The position numbers and the translations under genes are program-made. A model generated the notes under the pieces. That model saw nothing but the letters and a program-made list of their open reading frames with translations. It did not search any database and had not been told where the DNA came from. This document shows positions 51,093-59,550 of a stretch of DNA of 64,000 bases, in pieces; the stretch's first letter is position 1; the number at the start of each line of letters is the position of its first letter. Source of the stretch: Streptomyces alfalfae (lineage in GTDB: Bacteria > Actinomycetota > Actinomycetes > Streptomycetales > Streptomycetaceae); assembly GCF_004127445.1 (NCBI RefSeq), contig NZ_QEXM01000034.1, positions 1-64,000 on the forward strand, given 5' to 3'.

Positions 51093-51880
51093 GTGGCGGC
51101 TCCCTTCGGCTGCGGCTCGCCGAGCGCGATCCGTTCGTGGATGGTCGCGGCGCGGGGCAGCAGGGCCGCCACGTACGCGTGGCGCACGTCGTCCGGTGTC
51201 GCGAAGCCCGGCTCGTCGGTGAGCCAGACGTCGGGCACCTCGGCGGTCACCTCGGTGAGCAGTTCCTCGGTGACGAGCGGGGCGAGCTCCGCCGCGGCCG
51301 AGGCCACGTCGGGCCCGAAGGCTCCCAGCACATGGTCCGTGGCGTCGTACGGCTTGGCGGACGCCGTCGCGGCGGTGCGCCAGTTGTGGTGCCAGATCAT
51401 GCTCGCCCCGTGGTCGATCAGCCACAGGCCGCCCTGCCACAGGAGCAGGTTCGGATTGCGCCAGGAGCGGTCCACGTTGTTGATCAGCGCGTCGAACCAG
51501 ACGACGCGTCCCGCCTCCGCCGCGTCCACCCCATGGGCGAGCGGGTCGAAGCCGAGCGCTCCGGAGAGGAAGTCCATGCCGAGGTTGAGGCCGCCGCTCG
51601 ACTTCAGCAGCTCCTGCACCTGCTGGTCGGGCTCGCCGAGGCCGACCACCGGGTCGAGCAGGATCTGCGTGAGCCGCGGCATCCGCAGCCCCAGACGGCG
51701 CGCGAGCTCACCGCAGATCACCTCGGCGACCAGCGTCTTGCGGCCCTGGCCCGCGCCGGTGAACTTCATGACGTACGTCGCGTACGCGCCTTGGCCGTCG
51801 ACGGCCTCGACGACGCCGGGGAGCGATCCGCCCTCGCGCAGGGGCGTGACATAGCGGACCGCGGTCACTTCGGTGAGCAT
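51089..51880 (-). CDS. HipA-like kinase-fold protein
   Basis: 263-residue protein resembling the catalytic domain of HipA/PI3-4K-type Ser/Thr kinases. The likely ATP-anchoring Lys is in ATYVMKFTGAGQG, the catalytic loop is VVWFDALINNVDRSWRNPNLL (Asp and Asn), and the metal-binding Asp is in LWLIDHGAS. It lacks the N-terminal HipA subdomain, and no HipB gene is present; instead a DUF3037 gene overlaps its 3' end. TAATCT is 6 nt before the ATG, suggesting a leaderless transcript, divergent from the S9 peptidase. Confidence 0.82.
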   Translation of the reverse strand: MLTEVTAVRYVTPLREGGSLPGVVEAVDGQGAYATYVMKFTGAGQGRKTLVAEVICGELARRLGLRMPRLTQILLDPVVGLGEPDQQVQELLKSSGGLNLGMDFLSGALGFDPLAHGVDAAEAGRVVWFDALINNVDRSWRNPNLLLWQGGLWLIDHGASMIWHHNWRTAATASAKPYDATDHVLGAFGPDVASAAAELAPLVTEELLTEVTAEVPDVWLTDEPGFATPDDVRHAYVAALLPRAATIHERIALGEPQPKGAAT

Positions 51881-51944
51881 CGCCCCAGATTACTGGCGGC
51901 CGGGCGCTGTTCGATCACTCGCCCCGCTGCCTACAGTGCCGCTC

Positions 51945-54107
51945 ATGGACGCACCGGATCTCCCTCGGCAGTTCGCGCGCACGGGCCGCTTCACCCTGGG
52001 CGCGCCCCAGGGCCTGACGCTCTCCGAGGACGGCCGGCGGCTGCTCTTCACCCGCTCCGGCGCGGGCGACGACCCGGTCGGCGGGCTGTGGCTGTACGAG
52101 GACGGGGCCGAGCGCCTGCTCGTCGACCCGCTCCGTCTGGGCGCGGCGGGCCCGGAGACCGAGGCGGAGCGTGTGCGCAGGGAGCGCGCCCGGGAGGTCG
52201 GACAAGGAGTGGTGGCCTTCGCGGCCGACCGCCACGCGCGCGTGGTGGCCTTCGCGCTCGGCGGCGCCCTCTGGGTGGTGGAGCCGGGCGGAAGGGCTCC
52301 GCGCCGCGTCCGCACCGCGGGCCCGGCCTTCGACCCGCGCCCCTCACCGGACGGGACGCTGATCGCGTACGTCACCGGGGGCGCCCTGCGGGTCGTCGGG
52401 GCCGACGGCACGGACGACCGGGCCCTGGCGGAACCCGAGGGGCCCGATGTCACCTACGGGGTCGCCGACCACGTGGCCGCCGAGTCGATGGACCGCCACC
52501 GGGGTTTCTGGTGGTCCCCGGCGGGTGACGCGCTGCTCGTCGCGCGCGTGGACGCCTCCCAGGTGCGGCGCTGGTGGCTCGCGGACCCGGCGCGGCCCGA
52601 GCTGGCGCCCCGCGCGGTCCGCTACCCGGCGGCAGGCACCGCCAACACCGAGACGTCCCTGCACATCCTGCGCCTGACAGGGACCCGCACGCGGGTGCGC
52701 ACTCCGGAGCGGGCCGGTGAGGGGCACCCCGGCGGTACGTGGACGGACGACCGTTTCGCGTACGTGCCGACGGCGGCCTGGGACGCCCACGGCCCCCTGG
52801 TCGGCCTCCAGACGCGCGACCAGCGCTCCGTGCACGTCCTGGAGGTCGACGCGGCCACGGGCGCCACGCGGACCGTGTGCCGCGTGCGCGACGAGGCATG
52901 GGTGCCGCTGGTGCCCGGCGCGCCGCTACGGACCCCGTCCGGCGCCCTGGTGCGGTACACGGCGGTCGACGGGGACACCCGCGGCCTCGCCGTGGGCGAG
53001 GCGACGACGCCCGCCGGGCTCCAGGTGCACGAGGTCGTCGGCGCGGTGGGCGAACGGGTGTTCTTCACCGCCTCGCAGGAGCCCACGGAGATTCATGTCT
53101 GGTCCTTCGACCACCGTCCGAGCCACCGCCGGAGCCGGGGACGGAGCCAGGGCCAGGCCGGGGTGGACGCCGTCACGCGGGTCAGCGAGGGCCCCGGCGT
53201 GCACACGGCTGTGCTCGGCGGCGACACCGTGGTCCTGGACAGCCGGACGCCCGAGGGGCGGACGGTGACCGTGCTGAGCGGCGGCGAGCCCGCGGGGCGG
53301 ATCGGTGTGCTCTGCGAGGAGCCCGTCGTCGTACCCCGCCCCCGGCACCTCACGCTCGGCGAGCGGGAGCTGCGGGCGACGCTGTACCTGCCGTCCTGGC
53401 ACGAGCCGGGCACCGGGAAGCTGCCGGTGCTGCTCTGCCCGTACGGCGGCCCGGGGCTGCGGCTCGTCGTCCACGCGCGCGTGTGGTGGACCGTCGTCGC
53501 CCAGTGGTTCGCGGAGCAGGGCTTCGCGGTGCTCGTCGTGGACGGGCGCGGCACCCCGGGGCGCGGCATCGCCTGGGAGCGGGCGGTGCACGGCGACCAG
53601 TTGACGCCGGTGCTCGACGACCAGGTGGACGCGCTGCACGCGGCGGCCGGGAAGTGCCCCGACCTGGATCTCGGCCGTGTCGGCATCCGTGGCTGGTCGT
53701 TCGGCGGCTACCTCGCGGCGGGCGCCGTACTGCACCGCCCCGACGTCTTCCACGCGGCGGTCGCGGGCGCGGCGCCCACCGAACTGGAGCTGTACGACAC
53801 CCATTGGAAGGAGCGCTACCTGGGTCATCCCGACGTACACCCGGAGCAGTACGAACGCTGCTCCCTCGTCGCCCACGCGCACCGTCTGACACGGCCGTTG
53901 ATGCTGGTGCACGGCCTGACGGACGACAACGTCTTCCCCGCGCACCTGCTGCGCTTCTCCTCGGCGCTGCTGGCGGCGGGCCGACGGCACACCGTGCTGC
54001 CGCTGTCCGGCGCGAGCCACCTGGTGTCGGACCAGGAGGCGGCGAACCTGCTGCGGTGCGAACTCGACTTCCTGAAGTCCTCTCTCGGTTCCCCGCCGGC
54101 TTCCTGA
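51945..54107 (+). CDS. S9-family (DPP IV-like) prolyl oligopeptidase
   Basis: 720-residue serine peptidase. The N-terminal beta-propeller (to about residue 450) includes the DPP IV-type AAESMDRHRGFWWSP region that recognises the peptide N-terminus. The alpha/beta-hydrolase domain carries the nucleophile in IRGWSFGGYLAAG, the Asp in LTDDNVFPAH and the His in LSGASHLVS. It probably removes N-terminal dipeptides; no signal peptide, so cytoplasmic. TACAGT (51932-51937) lies 7 nt from the ATG with TTCGAT upstream at 16 nt, a leaderless promoter divergent from that of the HipA-like gene. Confidence 0.92.
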   Translation: MDAPDLPRQFARTGRFTLGAPQGLTLSEDGRRLLFTRSGAGDDPVGGLWLYEDGAERLLVDPLRLGAAGPETEAERVRRERAREVGQGVVAFAADRHARVVAFALGGALWVVEPGGRAPRRVRTAGPAFDPRPSPDGTLIAYVTGGALRVVGADGTDDRALAEPEGPDVTYGVADHVAAESMDRHRGFWWSPAGDALLVARVDASQVRRWWLADPARPELAPRAVRYPAAGTANTETSLHILRLTGTRTRVRTPERAGEGHPGGTWTDDRFAYVPTAAWDAHGPLVGLQTRDQRSVHVLEVDAATGATRTVCRVRDEAWVPLVPGAPLRTPSGALVRYTAVDGDTRGLAVGEATTPAGLQVHEVVGAVGERVFFTASQEPTEIHVWSFDHRPSHRRSRGRSQGQAGVDAVTRVSEGPGVHTAVLGGDTVVLDSRTPEGRTVTVLSGGEPAGRIGVLCEEPVVVPRPRHLTLGERELRATLYLPSWHEPGTGKLPVLLCPYGGPGLRLVVHARVWWTVVAQWFAEQGFAVLVVDGRGTPGRGIAWERAVHGDQLTPVLDDQVDALHAAAGKCPDLDLGRVGIRGWSFGGYLAAGAVLHRPDVFHAAVAGAAPTELELYDTHWKERYLGHPDVHPEQYERCSLVAHAHRLTRPLMLVHGLTDDNVFPAHLLRFSSALLAAGRRHTVLPLSGASHLVSDQEAANLLRCELDFLKSSLGSPPAS

Positions 54108-54148
54108 CGGTTTTGAACACCTGGCCGCGCGGAGCCGTACCCCCCGGC

Positions 54149-54601
54149 ATGACGACTCATGAGGAACCCCTCCCCGGACCCTGCCGCCGCACCGTCGTGG
54201 CGACGATCGGCGCCGCGGGCCTCGCCGCCGCGCTCACCGCGTGCGGCAGCGGCGACGAGGCCAAGGACTCGGCCGAGCCCGCGGGGGCCGAGCCCGAGGG
54301 CGACGGTGCCGCCGAGACCGTGCTGGCGAGCACGGCGGACATCCCGGTGGGCGGCGGCAAGATCTTCAAGGATGAGGGGGTGGTGGTCACCCAGCCCAGG
54401 AAGGGCGAGTTCAAGGCGTTCTCCAACCGGTGCACCCACAAGCAGTGCCCGGTGACGAGCGTCGAGGGCGACGCCATCATCTGCCCGTGCCACGGCAGCA
54501 AGTTCGACATCGCCGATGGCAGCGTCAAGCAGAACCCGGCGACCCGACCGCTGCCGGCGGCCGAGATCTCCGTGGACGGTGACGCGATCACACTCCTCTG
54601 A
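54149..54601 (+). CDS. Exported Rieske [2Fe-2S] protein
   Basis: 150-residue secreted or lipid-anchored Rieske protein. The N-terminus (CRRTVVATIGAAGLAAALTAC) reads as a Tat signal with a lipobox-like LTAC. The cluster motifs are CTHKQCPV and CPCHGSKFD, each giving one Cys and one His, in the usual spacing. No oxygenase domain; an electron-transfer role outside the membrane is likely. It follows the peptidase by 41 bp, and its stop is 6 bp from that of the convergent gene. Confidence 0.93.
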   Translation: MTTHEEPLPGPCRRTVVATIGAAGLAAALTACGSGDEAKDSAEPAGAEPEGDGAAETVLASTADIPVGGGKIFKDEGVVVTQPRKGEFKAFSNRCTHKQCPVTSVEGDAIICPCHGSKFDIADGSVKQNPATRPLPAAEISVDGDAITLL

Positions 54602-54607
54602 CGGCTC

Positions 54608-55249
54608 TCACCCGATCCGTGGCCGTTTCCAGACGTCGAGCACGTCCTCCGTGGTGGTGACGGTGGCGACCAGGGCGAGGGTGTTGCGGACCACGGCCGG
54701 GGTGTAGTCGGCGGGGACGCCCGCGATGGCGTCGGCGGGCACGACGGCGGTGTAGCCGAGGTTCACGGCATCGAACACCGCGTTCGGGATCGCGACGTTG
54801 GCCGAGACCCCGGTGACCAGGAGGGTGCGGCAGCCGAGGTTGCGCAGCAGCGGGTCGACGTCGGTGCCCGCGAGCGGCGACAGGCCGTGCAGGCGTCGTA
54901 CGACCAGGTCCTCGTCGGTGACCTCGATCGGCGGCGCGATCCGTACGGCCGCCGTGCCCGAGAGCTGCCGCACGGGCAGCCGGCCGGCGGCGCGGAAGAG
55001 CCGGGCGTTGCGGTTGGCGCCGCGCCCGTCGGGGCGCCGTTCGGCCACGGCATGCAGGACCTGGACGCCGTGGCCGTGCGCGGCGGCCACCAGCTGCGCC
55101 ACGTTGTCCAGGGCCCCGGACGCCCTGGCCTCCGCGGCGAGTTCGGGCAGTGCGCTCTCGGCGCCCACGACGCCCTGCTGGCACTCGACGGTCAGCAGGG
55201 CCGTGCTCGCCGGGTCGAGGATCTCGCTGAGCTGTCCGTACGACGGCAT
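54608..55249 (-). CDS. Isochorismatase-fold protein lacking catalytic residues
   Basis: 213-residue cysteine-hydrolase fold. Overall blocks match (ALLTVECQQGVVG; VVRRLHGLSPLAGTDVDPLL; LLVTGVSANVAIPNAVFDAV), but the usual catalytic Asp of the first strand is Glu (TVEC), and the position of the nucleophilic Cys (normally V-S-T-N-x-C) is Ala in SANVAI. It is therefore probably not an active hydrolase, perhaps a binding or regulatory protein. Compare the intact protein encoded at 2533. No operon partner; convergent with the Rieske gene. Confidence 0.82.
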   Translation of the reverse strand: MPSYGQLSEILDPASTALLTVECQQGVVGAESALPELAAEARASGALDNVAQLVAAAHGHGVQVLHAVAERRPDGRGANRNARLFRAAGRLPVRQLSGTAAVRIAPPIEVTDEDLVVRRLHGLSPLAGTDVDPLLRNLGCRTLLVTGVSANVAIPNAVFDAVNLGYTAVVPADAIAGVPADYTPAVVRNTLALVATVTTTEDVLDVWKRPRIG

Positions 55250-55453
55250 GGGTCCCCCTGTGGCGGTGGGCCGGGGCGCCGGCGCCGCCGTCGCGGGCCC
55301 GCGGCTCCCGGGGTCCGCGCGAGATTAACGGCCATTGCGTGACGGCGGAAGAGCCTTCATCATCCCTTTCTGACACTCAGTCAGTACGCGGGGACATGGG
55401 TGCGCGGGCGCGCCGGGCGTCCGGCAGACCGGGTACGCCACCTTGGAGGACGC

Positions 55454-55921
55454 ATGGCCGCCACGCAGCGCAGGGGCCGCAGGATCATGATGACGCCCGA
55501 GGAGCTCGACGCGTTCCTCGCCACGGAGCGCACCTGCCGCGTGGCGACGGTGTCGGCCGACGGCGCGCCGCACGTCAGCACGCTCTGGTTCGCCTGGGAC
55601 GACACGTCCGTGTGGCTGTACTCGATCACGCGCAGCAAACGCTGGGCCGACCTGCGCGCGGACCCGCGCGTCGCCGTGGTGGTGGACACCGGTGAGGAGT
55701 ACGGGGAGCTGCGCGGCGTCGAGCTGTCCGGAACCGTGGAGTTCGTCGGGGAGGCGCCGCGCACGGGTGAGCCCTGCCCCGAGCTCGCCGTCCCCGAGAA
55801 GCTGTTCGCCCGCAAGCTGTTCGGCATGGACGAGATGCCGCACGACGGCCGCCACGGGTGGATCCGCCTCACGCCGGACGCGATCGCCTCCTGGGACTTC
55901 CGCAAGCTCGCGGGGCTGTAG
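55454..55921 (+). CDS. PPOX-class FMN-binding split-barrel protein
   Basis: 155-residue pyridoxamine-5'-phosphate-oxidase-like protein: LDAFLATERTCRVATVSADG, APHVSTLWFAWDD, WLYSITRSKRWADLRADPRV, then ELSGTVEFVG. These bind FMN or F420 and reduce or oxidise a range of cofactors and xenobiotics; the substrate is not determined. GGAGG precedes ATG 55454. Divergent from the isochorismatase-fold gene. Confidence 0.88.
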   Translation: MAATQRRGRRIMMTPEELDAFLATERTCRVATVSADGAPHVSTLWFAWDDTSVWLYSITRSKRWADLRADPRVAVVVDTGEEYGELRGVELSGTVEFVGEAPRTGEPCPELAVPEKLFARKLFGMDEMPHDGRHGWIRLTPDAIASWDFRKLAGL

Positions 55922-56040
55922 CGTCCAGCGCCCGCAGCTTGCCCCGCCCGCTGCCCACCGCCTGCCGTCCGCCGTTAACCGTTCCCCGCCAGCCGTTCGC
56001 CGTTGGCCGCTCACGCTCACCGGCGGACGCCGTCCCGCCC

Positions 56041-56943
56041 CTATCGGAGCCCCGCCCCCGCCGCCCGCAGCGCCTCCGCGGCGGCCCTGATCGACGGGCG
56101 GCGGGCAGCGTCCTCACGCCAGACCACGTACACATGGCGCCGCACCCGGTGCCGCACCGGGACCGTCCGCACCCCGGCCGGCATCGGGTCGCGGCCGAGC
56201 TGCGGGACCACGCAGACCCCGAGGCCCGCCGCGACCAGGGCGAGCTGGGTGTGGTGCTCCTCCGCGCGGTGCGCGATGCGCGGCTCGACGCCCTTGCCGC
56301 GCAGGGTGAACATCAGCCACTCGTGGCAGAACTCGCCCTCGGCCCAGGTGATCCACTCGTCGTCCGCCAGCTCCTCCAGATCGACCTCGGTGCGGTCGGC
56401 AAGCGGGTGCGCCGCGGGCATCGCGACGTCGGCGGGATCGTCGAGCAGGGGCGCCTTGGCCAGCCCGTCCGGTATGGGCAGCGGTTTGTTGTACCAGTCG
56501 AGGACGACCGCCATGTCGACGTCGCCGCGCACCACGGCGGCGACCGCGGGCGTCGGCTCCATCTCGTGACAGCTCACCCGCAGCCCCGGATGCTCGGCGC
56601 GCAGCGCGGTGAGCGTGGCGGGCAGCAGGCCCCGCATGGCCGTGGGGAACGCGGACATCCGCAGTTCGCCGACCGCCTTGCCGCGCTGCTCCTCCAGGTC
56701 GGCCTGGGCGAGCTCGACCTGCGAGAGGATGCGCGCGGCGTGCTCGGCGAGCAGCCGCCCCGCGTCGGTGAGCCGCACCCCCCGGCCGTTCTTGGCGAGG
56801 AGCTGCTGGCCCACCTCGCGCTCCAGCTTGGTCATCTGCTGCGAGACGGCGGACGTCGTGACGTGCAGCCCGGCCGCAGCGCCGCTGACCGAGCCGTGCC
56901 GCGCGAGGGCGTCCAGCGTGCGCAACCGCTCCAGATTCAGCAT
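56041..56943 (-). CDS. LysR-family transcriptional regulator
   Basis: 300-residue LysR protein. The winged HTH is in LERLRTLDALARHGSVSGAAAGLHVTTSAVSQQMTKLE; the periplasmic-binding-like effector domain spans residues 90-290. Divergent from the EamA exporter at 57048; the intergenic region carries an extended dyad (57004-57024), so it likely controls that exporter and itself. Confidence 0.93.
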   Translation of the reverse strand: MLNLERLRTLDALARHGSVSGAAAGLHVTTSAVSQQMTKLEREVGQQLLAKNGRGVRLTDAGRLLAEHAARILSQVELAQADLEEQRGKAVGELRMSAFPTAMRGLLPATLTALRAEHPGLRVSCHEMEPTPAVAAVVRGDVDMAVVLDWYNKPLPIPDGLAKAPLLDDPADVAMPAAHPLADRTEVDLEELADDEWITWAEGEFCHEWLMFTLRGKGVEPRIAHRAEEHHTQLALVAAGLGVCVVPQLGRDPMPAGVRTVPVRHRVRRHVYVVWREDAARRPSIRAAAEALRAAGAGLR

Positions 56944-57003
56944 CGACTTCTCCGGCTCCCCCCCAAGGACATGTAAGTGATGCTACGCGATACCCGGCAA
57001 GAA

Positions 57004-57024
57004 ATCTCGCTTGTGCTACGAGAT
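57004..57024. promoter_or_regulatory. LysR-type dyad in the divergent promoter
   Basis: ATCTCG-N9-CGAGAT, perfect 6-bp arms with the T-N11-A layout of LysR boxes. A related TGCTACGCGAT lies at 56982 and TGCTACGAGAT at 57014, a direct repeat that would be a second contact site. Confidence 0.7.
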
Positions 57025-57047
57025 CGGCGGGGCGCATCGTGGAGCGC

Positions 57048-58046
57048 ATGAGCACCCCGACCGAACGCACGGTGACGGCCACCGCGCCCGCGCCGCTCGC
57101 CGCCCCTCCCACCGAGGTCACCACCGCCGACACCGCCTCGCCCGGACGGCGCGCCATCGACTGGCGCATCCGGTTCGGCCTCCTCTCGCTGATCTGGGGC
57201 TTCAGCTTCCTGCTGATCAAGGTGGGCACCGAGGCGTACGCCCCGTTCCAGGTCACGCTCGGCCGGCTCGTGTTCGGTACCGTCGTCGTGGCCGCCGTGC
57301 TCGTCGTCAAGCGGGAGCGGCTGCCGCGCGGCACGCGCACGTGGCTGCATCTCGCGGTGGCAGCCCTGTTGCTCAACGCCTTGCCGTTCTCGCTGTTCGC
57401 GTACGCGGAGTTGACCGTTCCGTCGACCCTCGCGGGCATCTGCAACGCGACGTCGCCGCTCTGGGGCATGGCCCTCTCGCTCATCGCGCTCTCGGAGGAC
57501 CGGCCGACCCGACGCCGCGTCGCGGGCCTCGGCATCGGCTTCCTCGGGGTGCTCACGGTGCTCGGCGCCTGGCAGGGCTTCAGCGGCCTCGACCTCGCCG
57601 GCACGGCGATGGCCCTGCTCGCCTCGCTCAGCTACCCGATCGGGTGGATCTACGTACGCCGCACGCTGGCCGGTTCCGGTCACTCGAACCTCTCCCTGTC
57701 CGGTGCGCAGCTGCTCGTCGGGACCGTCGAACTGGCCGTGGTGACGCCGCTGTTCACGGACGTCCCCGCGCACTTCCCCGTCGTGCCGCTCCTCGCGGTC
57801 GTGGCGCTCGGCGCCCTCGGCACGGGGCTCGCCTTCCAGTTGCAGTACGCCCTGGTCGCCGAGGTCGGCCCGACCACTGCCCAGATGGTCACGTACTTCG
57901 TCCCGGTCATCGCCACCGCCGCGGGCGTCACGCTGCTCGGCGAGTCCCTGAGCTGGTCCACCCCGGTCGGCGCGGCGATCATCCTCGCGGGGGCCGCGCT
58001 CACCCAGTCGCGACCACGCGCGCGTGGCGCGGCCCCTCGGCCATGA
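57048..58046 (+). CDS. EamA/DMT-family exporter
   Basis: 332-residue ten-helix drug/metabolite transporter. After a 40-residue Thr/Ala-rich cytoplasmic tail: IRFGLLSLIWGFSFLLIKVG (helix 1 of the first EamA repeat), LTVPSTLAGICNATSPLWGMAL, and the second repeat DLAGTAMALLASLSYPIGWIYV. Probably exports amino acids or small organic compounds. It is the likely target of the divergent LysR regulator. ATG at 57048; GTG at 57039 is an alternative. Confidence 0.92.
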   Translation: MSTPTERTVTATAPAPLAAPPTEVTTADTASPGRRAIDWRIRFGLLSLIWGFSFLLIKVGTEAYAPFQVTLGRLVFGTVVVAAVLVVKRERLPRGTRTWLHLAVAALLLNALPFSLFAYAELTVPSTLAGICNATSPLWGMALSLIALSEDRPTRRRVAGLGIGFLGVLTVLGAWQGFSGLDLAGTAMALLASLSYPIGWIYVRRTLAGSGHSNLSLSGAQLLVGTVELAVVTPLFTDVPAHFPVVPLLAVVALGALGTGLAFQLQYALVAEVGPTTAQMVTYFVPVIATAAGVTLLGESLSWSTPVGAAIILAGAALTQSRPRARGAAPRP

Positions 58047-58062
58047 CCCCACCCCGTCAGCC

Positions 58063-58128
58063 GCGGCGCCCGCGCGGGAACGGAGCCGCTCACTCGTGGC
58101 GCCCGCGCGGAAGCGGGACCGCTCAGTC
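58063..58128. repeat. 33-bp sequence repeated twice in tandem
   Basis: Units 58063-58095 and 58096-58128 share GGCGCCCGCGCGG and CCGCTCA. The second covers the last codons of the convergent MocR gene. Confidence 0.7.
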
Positions 58129-59454
58129 GTAGCGTCGCGCGGGGGCGGGCCCCATGGCCGAGGCCACCGCTTCCGCCACGGTCACGATCTCCTCGTCGGC
58201 GAGGGCGGCGATCGTGATCCGCACGCCGGGCGGCGTGGCCAGGCGGTAGCGCGCCCCCGGCGCGACGCCCCACCCGGCGTGCAGCAGCCGCGCCACCACG
58301 CCCGTCTCGTCCGGGACGGGCACCCAGACGTTCATGCCGCTGCGCCCGTGCGCGAGCACGCCCCGTTCGGCGAGCGCCGCGATCAAAGCGTCCCGCCGCC
58401 GCCCGTAGGAAGCCGCCACCTCGCGCGCGTCCACCGCGTCACCGGACCAGAGCCGCAGGACGGCACGCTGCAGCAGCATGCTCACCCAGCCGGGCCCGAG
58501 CCGCTGGCGTCCCTGCACCCGGTCGACGGTGACGGGGTCCCCGGTGAGGACGGCGAGCCGCAGGTCGGGGCCGTACGCCTTGGCGGTCGAGCGGACCAGG
58601 GCCCAGTGGCGCACCGCCCCGGCCAGCGGGTGGAGCGGCTGGTCGACGATGCCGTGGCCGTGGTCGTCCTCGATCAGCAGGACCTCGGGATGCGCGGCGA
58701 GCACGTCGCGCAGGGCACGCGCGCGTGGGGCGCTGACGGTGGCGCCCGTGGGGTTCTGGGCGCGGTCCGTCACGATGAGGGCGCGGGCGCCGCCGGACAG
58801 TGCCCGTTCGACGTCGGCGGGCCGGGGCCCCTCGTCGTCCACGCCGACCGGGACCGTGCGCAGTCCGAGGGCCGGCACGAGGTCGAGCATGCTGCCCCAG
58901 CCCGGATCCTCGACGGCCACCGCGTCACCGGGCTTGAGGCGCGCGGCGAGCACCCGTTCGATGGCGTCGAGCGCCCCGGAGGTGACGGCGACGGGCCCTG
59001 CGGGAACGCCCTCGGCGTCGAAGGCCGTGCGCACGTACCGCGCGAGCCCCGGGTCGACGGCGTCCTCTCCGTAGAGGACCGGTTTCGCGTCGCCCTCCGC
59101 CGCGGCCAGCGCGAACGCCTCGGCGAGCGGTGGAAGCAGCGCCGGATCGGGGTTGCCCTGGGAGACGTCCCGCACGCCCGGCGGCACGTCCACCCGCATC
59201 CGGTCGCGCGCGGTCGTGGCGGGCTTCGGCCGTACGCGGCTGCCGCGCCGTCCGGCCGTCTCGATGACTCCGCGCTCGCGCAGGGTGCGGTAGGCGGCGG
59301 CCACGGTGTTGGGATTCACTCCCAGGCGGGCCGCCAACTCCCGCATAGGGGGCAGCAGTTGCCCCGGCTCCAGACCGCCGTCACCCACGGCCCGCTCCAC
59401 GCTGGCCGCGATATCGGCTGCGCGCCGGCCTTCGATCCGATACTCTCCTAGCAC
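58123..59454 (-). CDS. MocR-family (GntR-aminotransferase) transcriptional regulator
   Basis: 443-residue protein: an N-terminal GntR winged helix (IAASVERAVGDGGLEPGQLLPP; LAARLGVNPNTVAAAYRTLRERGVI) fused to a PLP-binding class I aminotransferase domain (TSGALDAIERVLAARLKPGD; VTDRAQNPTGA; the Schiff-base Lys in RSTAKAYGPDLR). Divergent from a PPOX-family gene, the arrangement seen for PdxR-type regulators of vitamin B6 metabolism. GTG at 59454 is chosen because CATACT is exactly 7 nt upstream, with TTGCCG 17 nt further, predicting a leaderless transcript. Confidence 0.9.
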   Translation of the reverse strand: MLGEYRIEGRRAADIAASVERAVGDGGLEPGQLLPPMRELAARLGVNPNTVAAAYRTLRERGVIETAGRRGSRVRPKPATTARDRMRVDVPPGVRDVSQGNPDPALLPPLAEAFALAAAEGDAKPVLYGEDAVDPGLARYVRTAFDAEGVPAGPVAVTSGALDAIERVLAARLKPGDAVAVEDPGWGSMLDLVPALGLRTVPVGVDDEGPRPADVERALSGGARALIVTDRAQNPTGATVSAPRARALRDVLAAHPEVLLIEDDHGHGIVDQPLHPLAGAVRHWALVRSTAKAYGPDLRLAVLTGDPVTVDRVQGRQRLGPGWVSMLLQRAVLRLWSGDAVDAREVAASYGRRRDALIAALAERGVLAHGRSGMNVWVPVPDETGVVARLLHAGWGVAPGARYRLATPPGVRITIAALADEEIVTVAEAVASAMGPAPARRYD

Positions 59455-59465
59455 AAACACAAGTA

Positions 59466-59477
59466 TGCACTAGTGCA
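59466..59477. promoter_or_regulatory. 12-bp palindrome within the MocR promoter
   Basis: TGCACTAGTGCA is a perfect palindrome. It overlaps the 17-nt spacer between TTGCCG (59490-59485) and CATACT (59467-59462) of the MocR promoter and is also upstream of the divergent PPOX gene, ideal for autoregulation. Confidence 0.7.
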
Positions 59478-59550
59478 ATATGAACGGCAAACCGGAGCGC
59501 CGGGCAGGGCGCGCGGTTCGGGCCGCCACAGGTTCAGTACAGGAGAAGGC

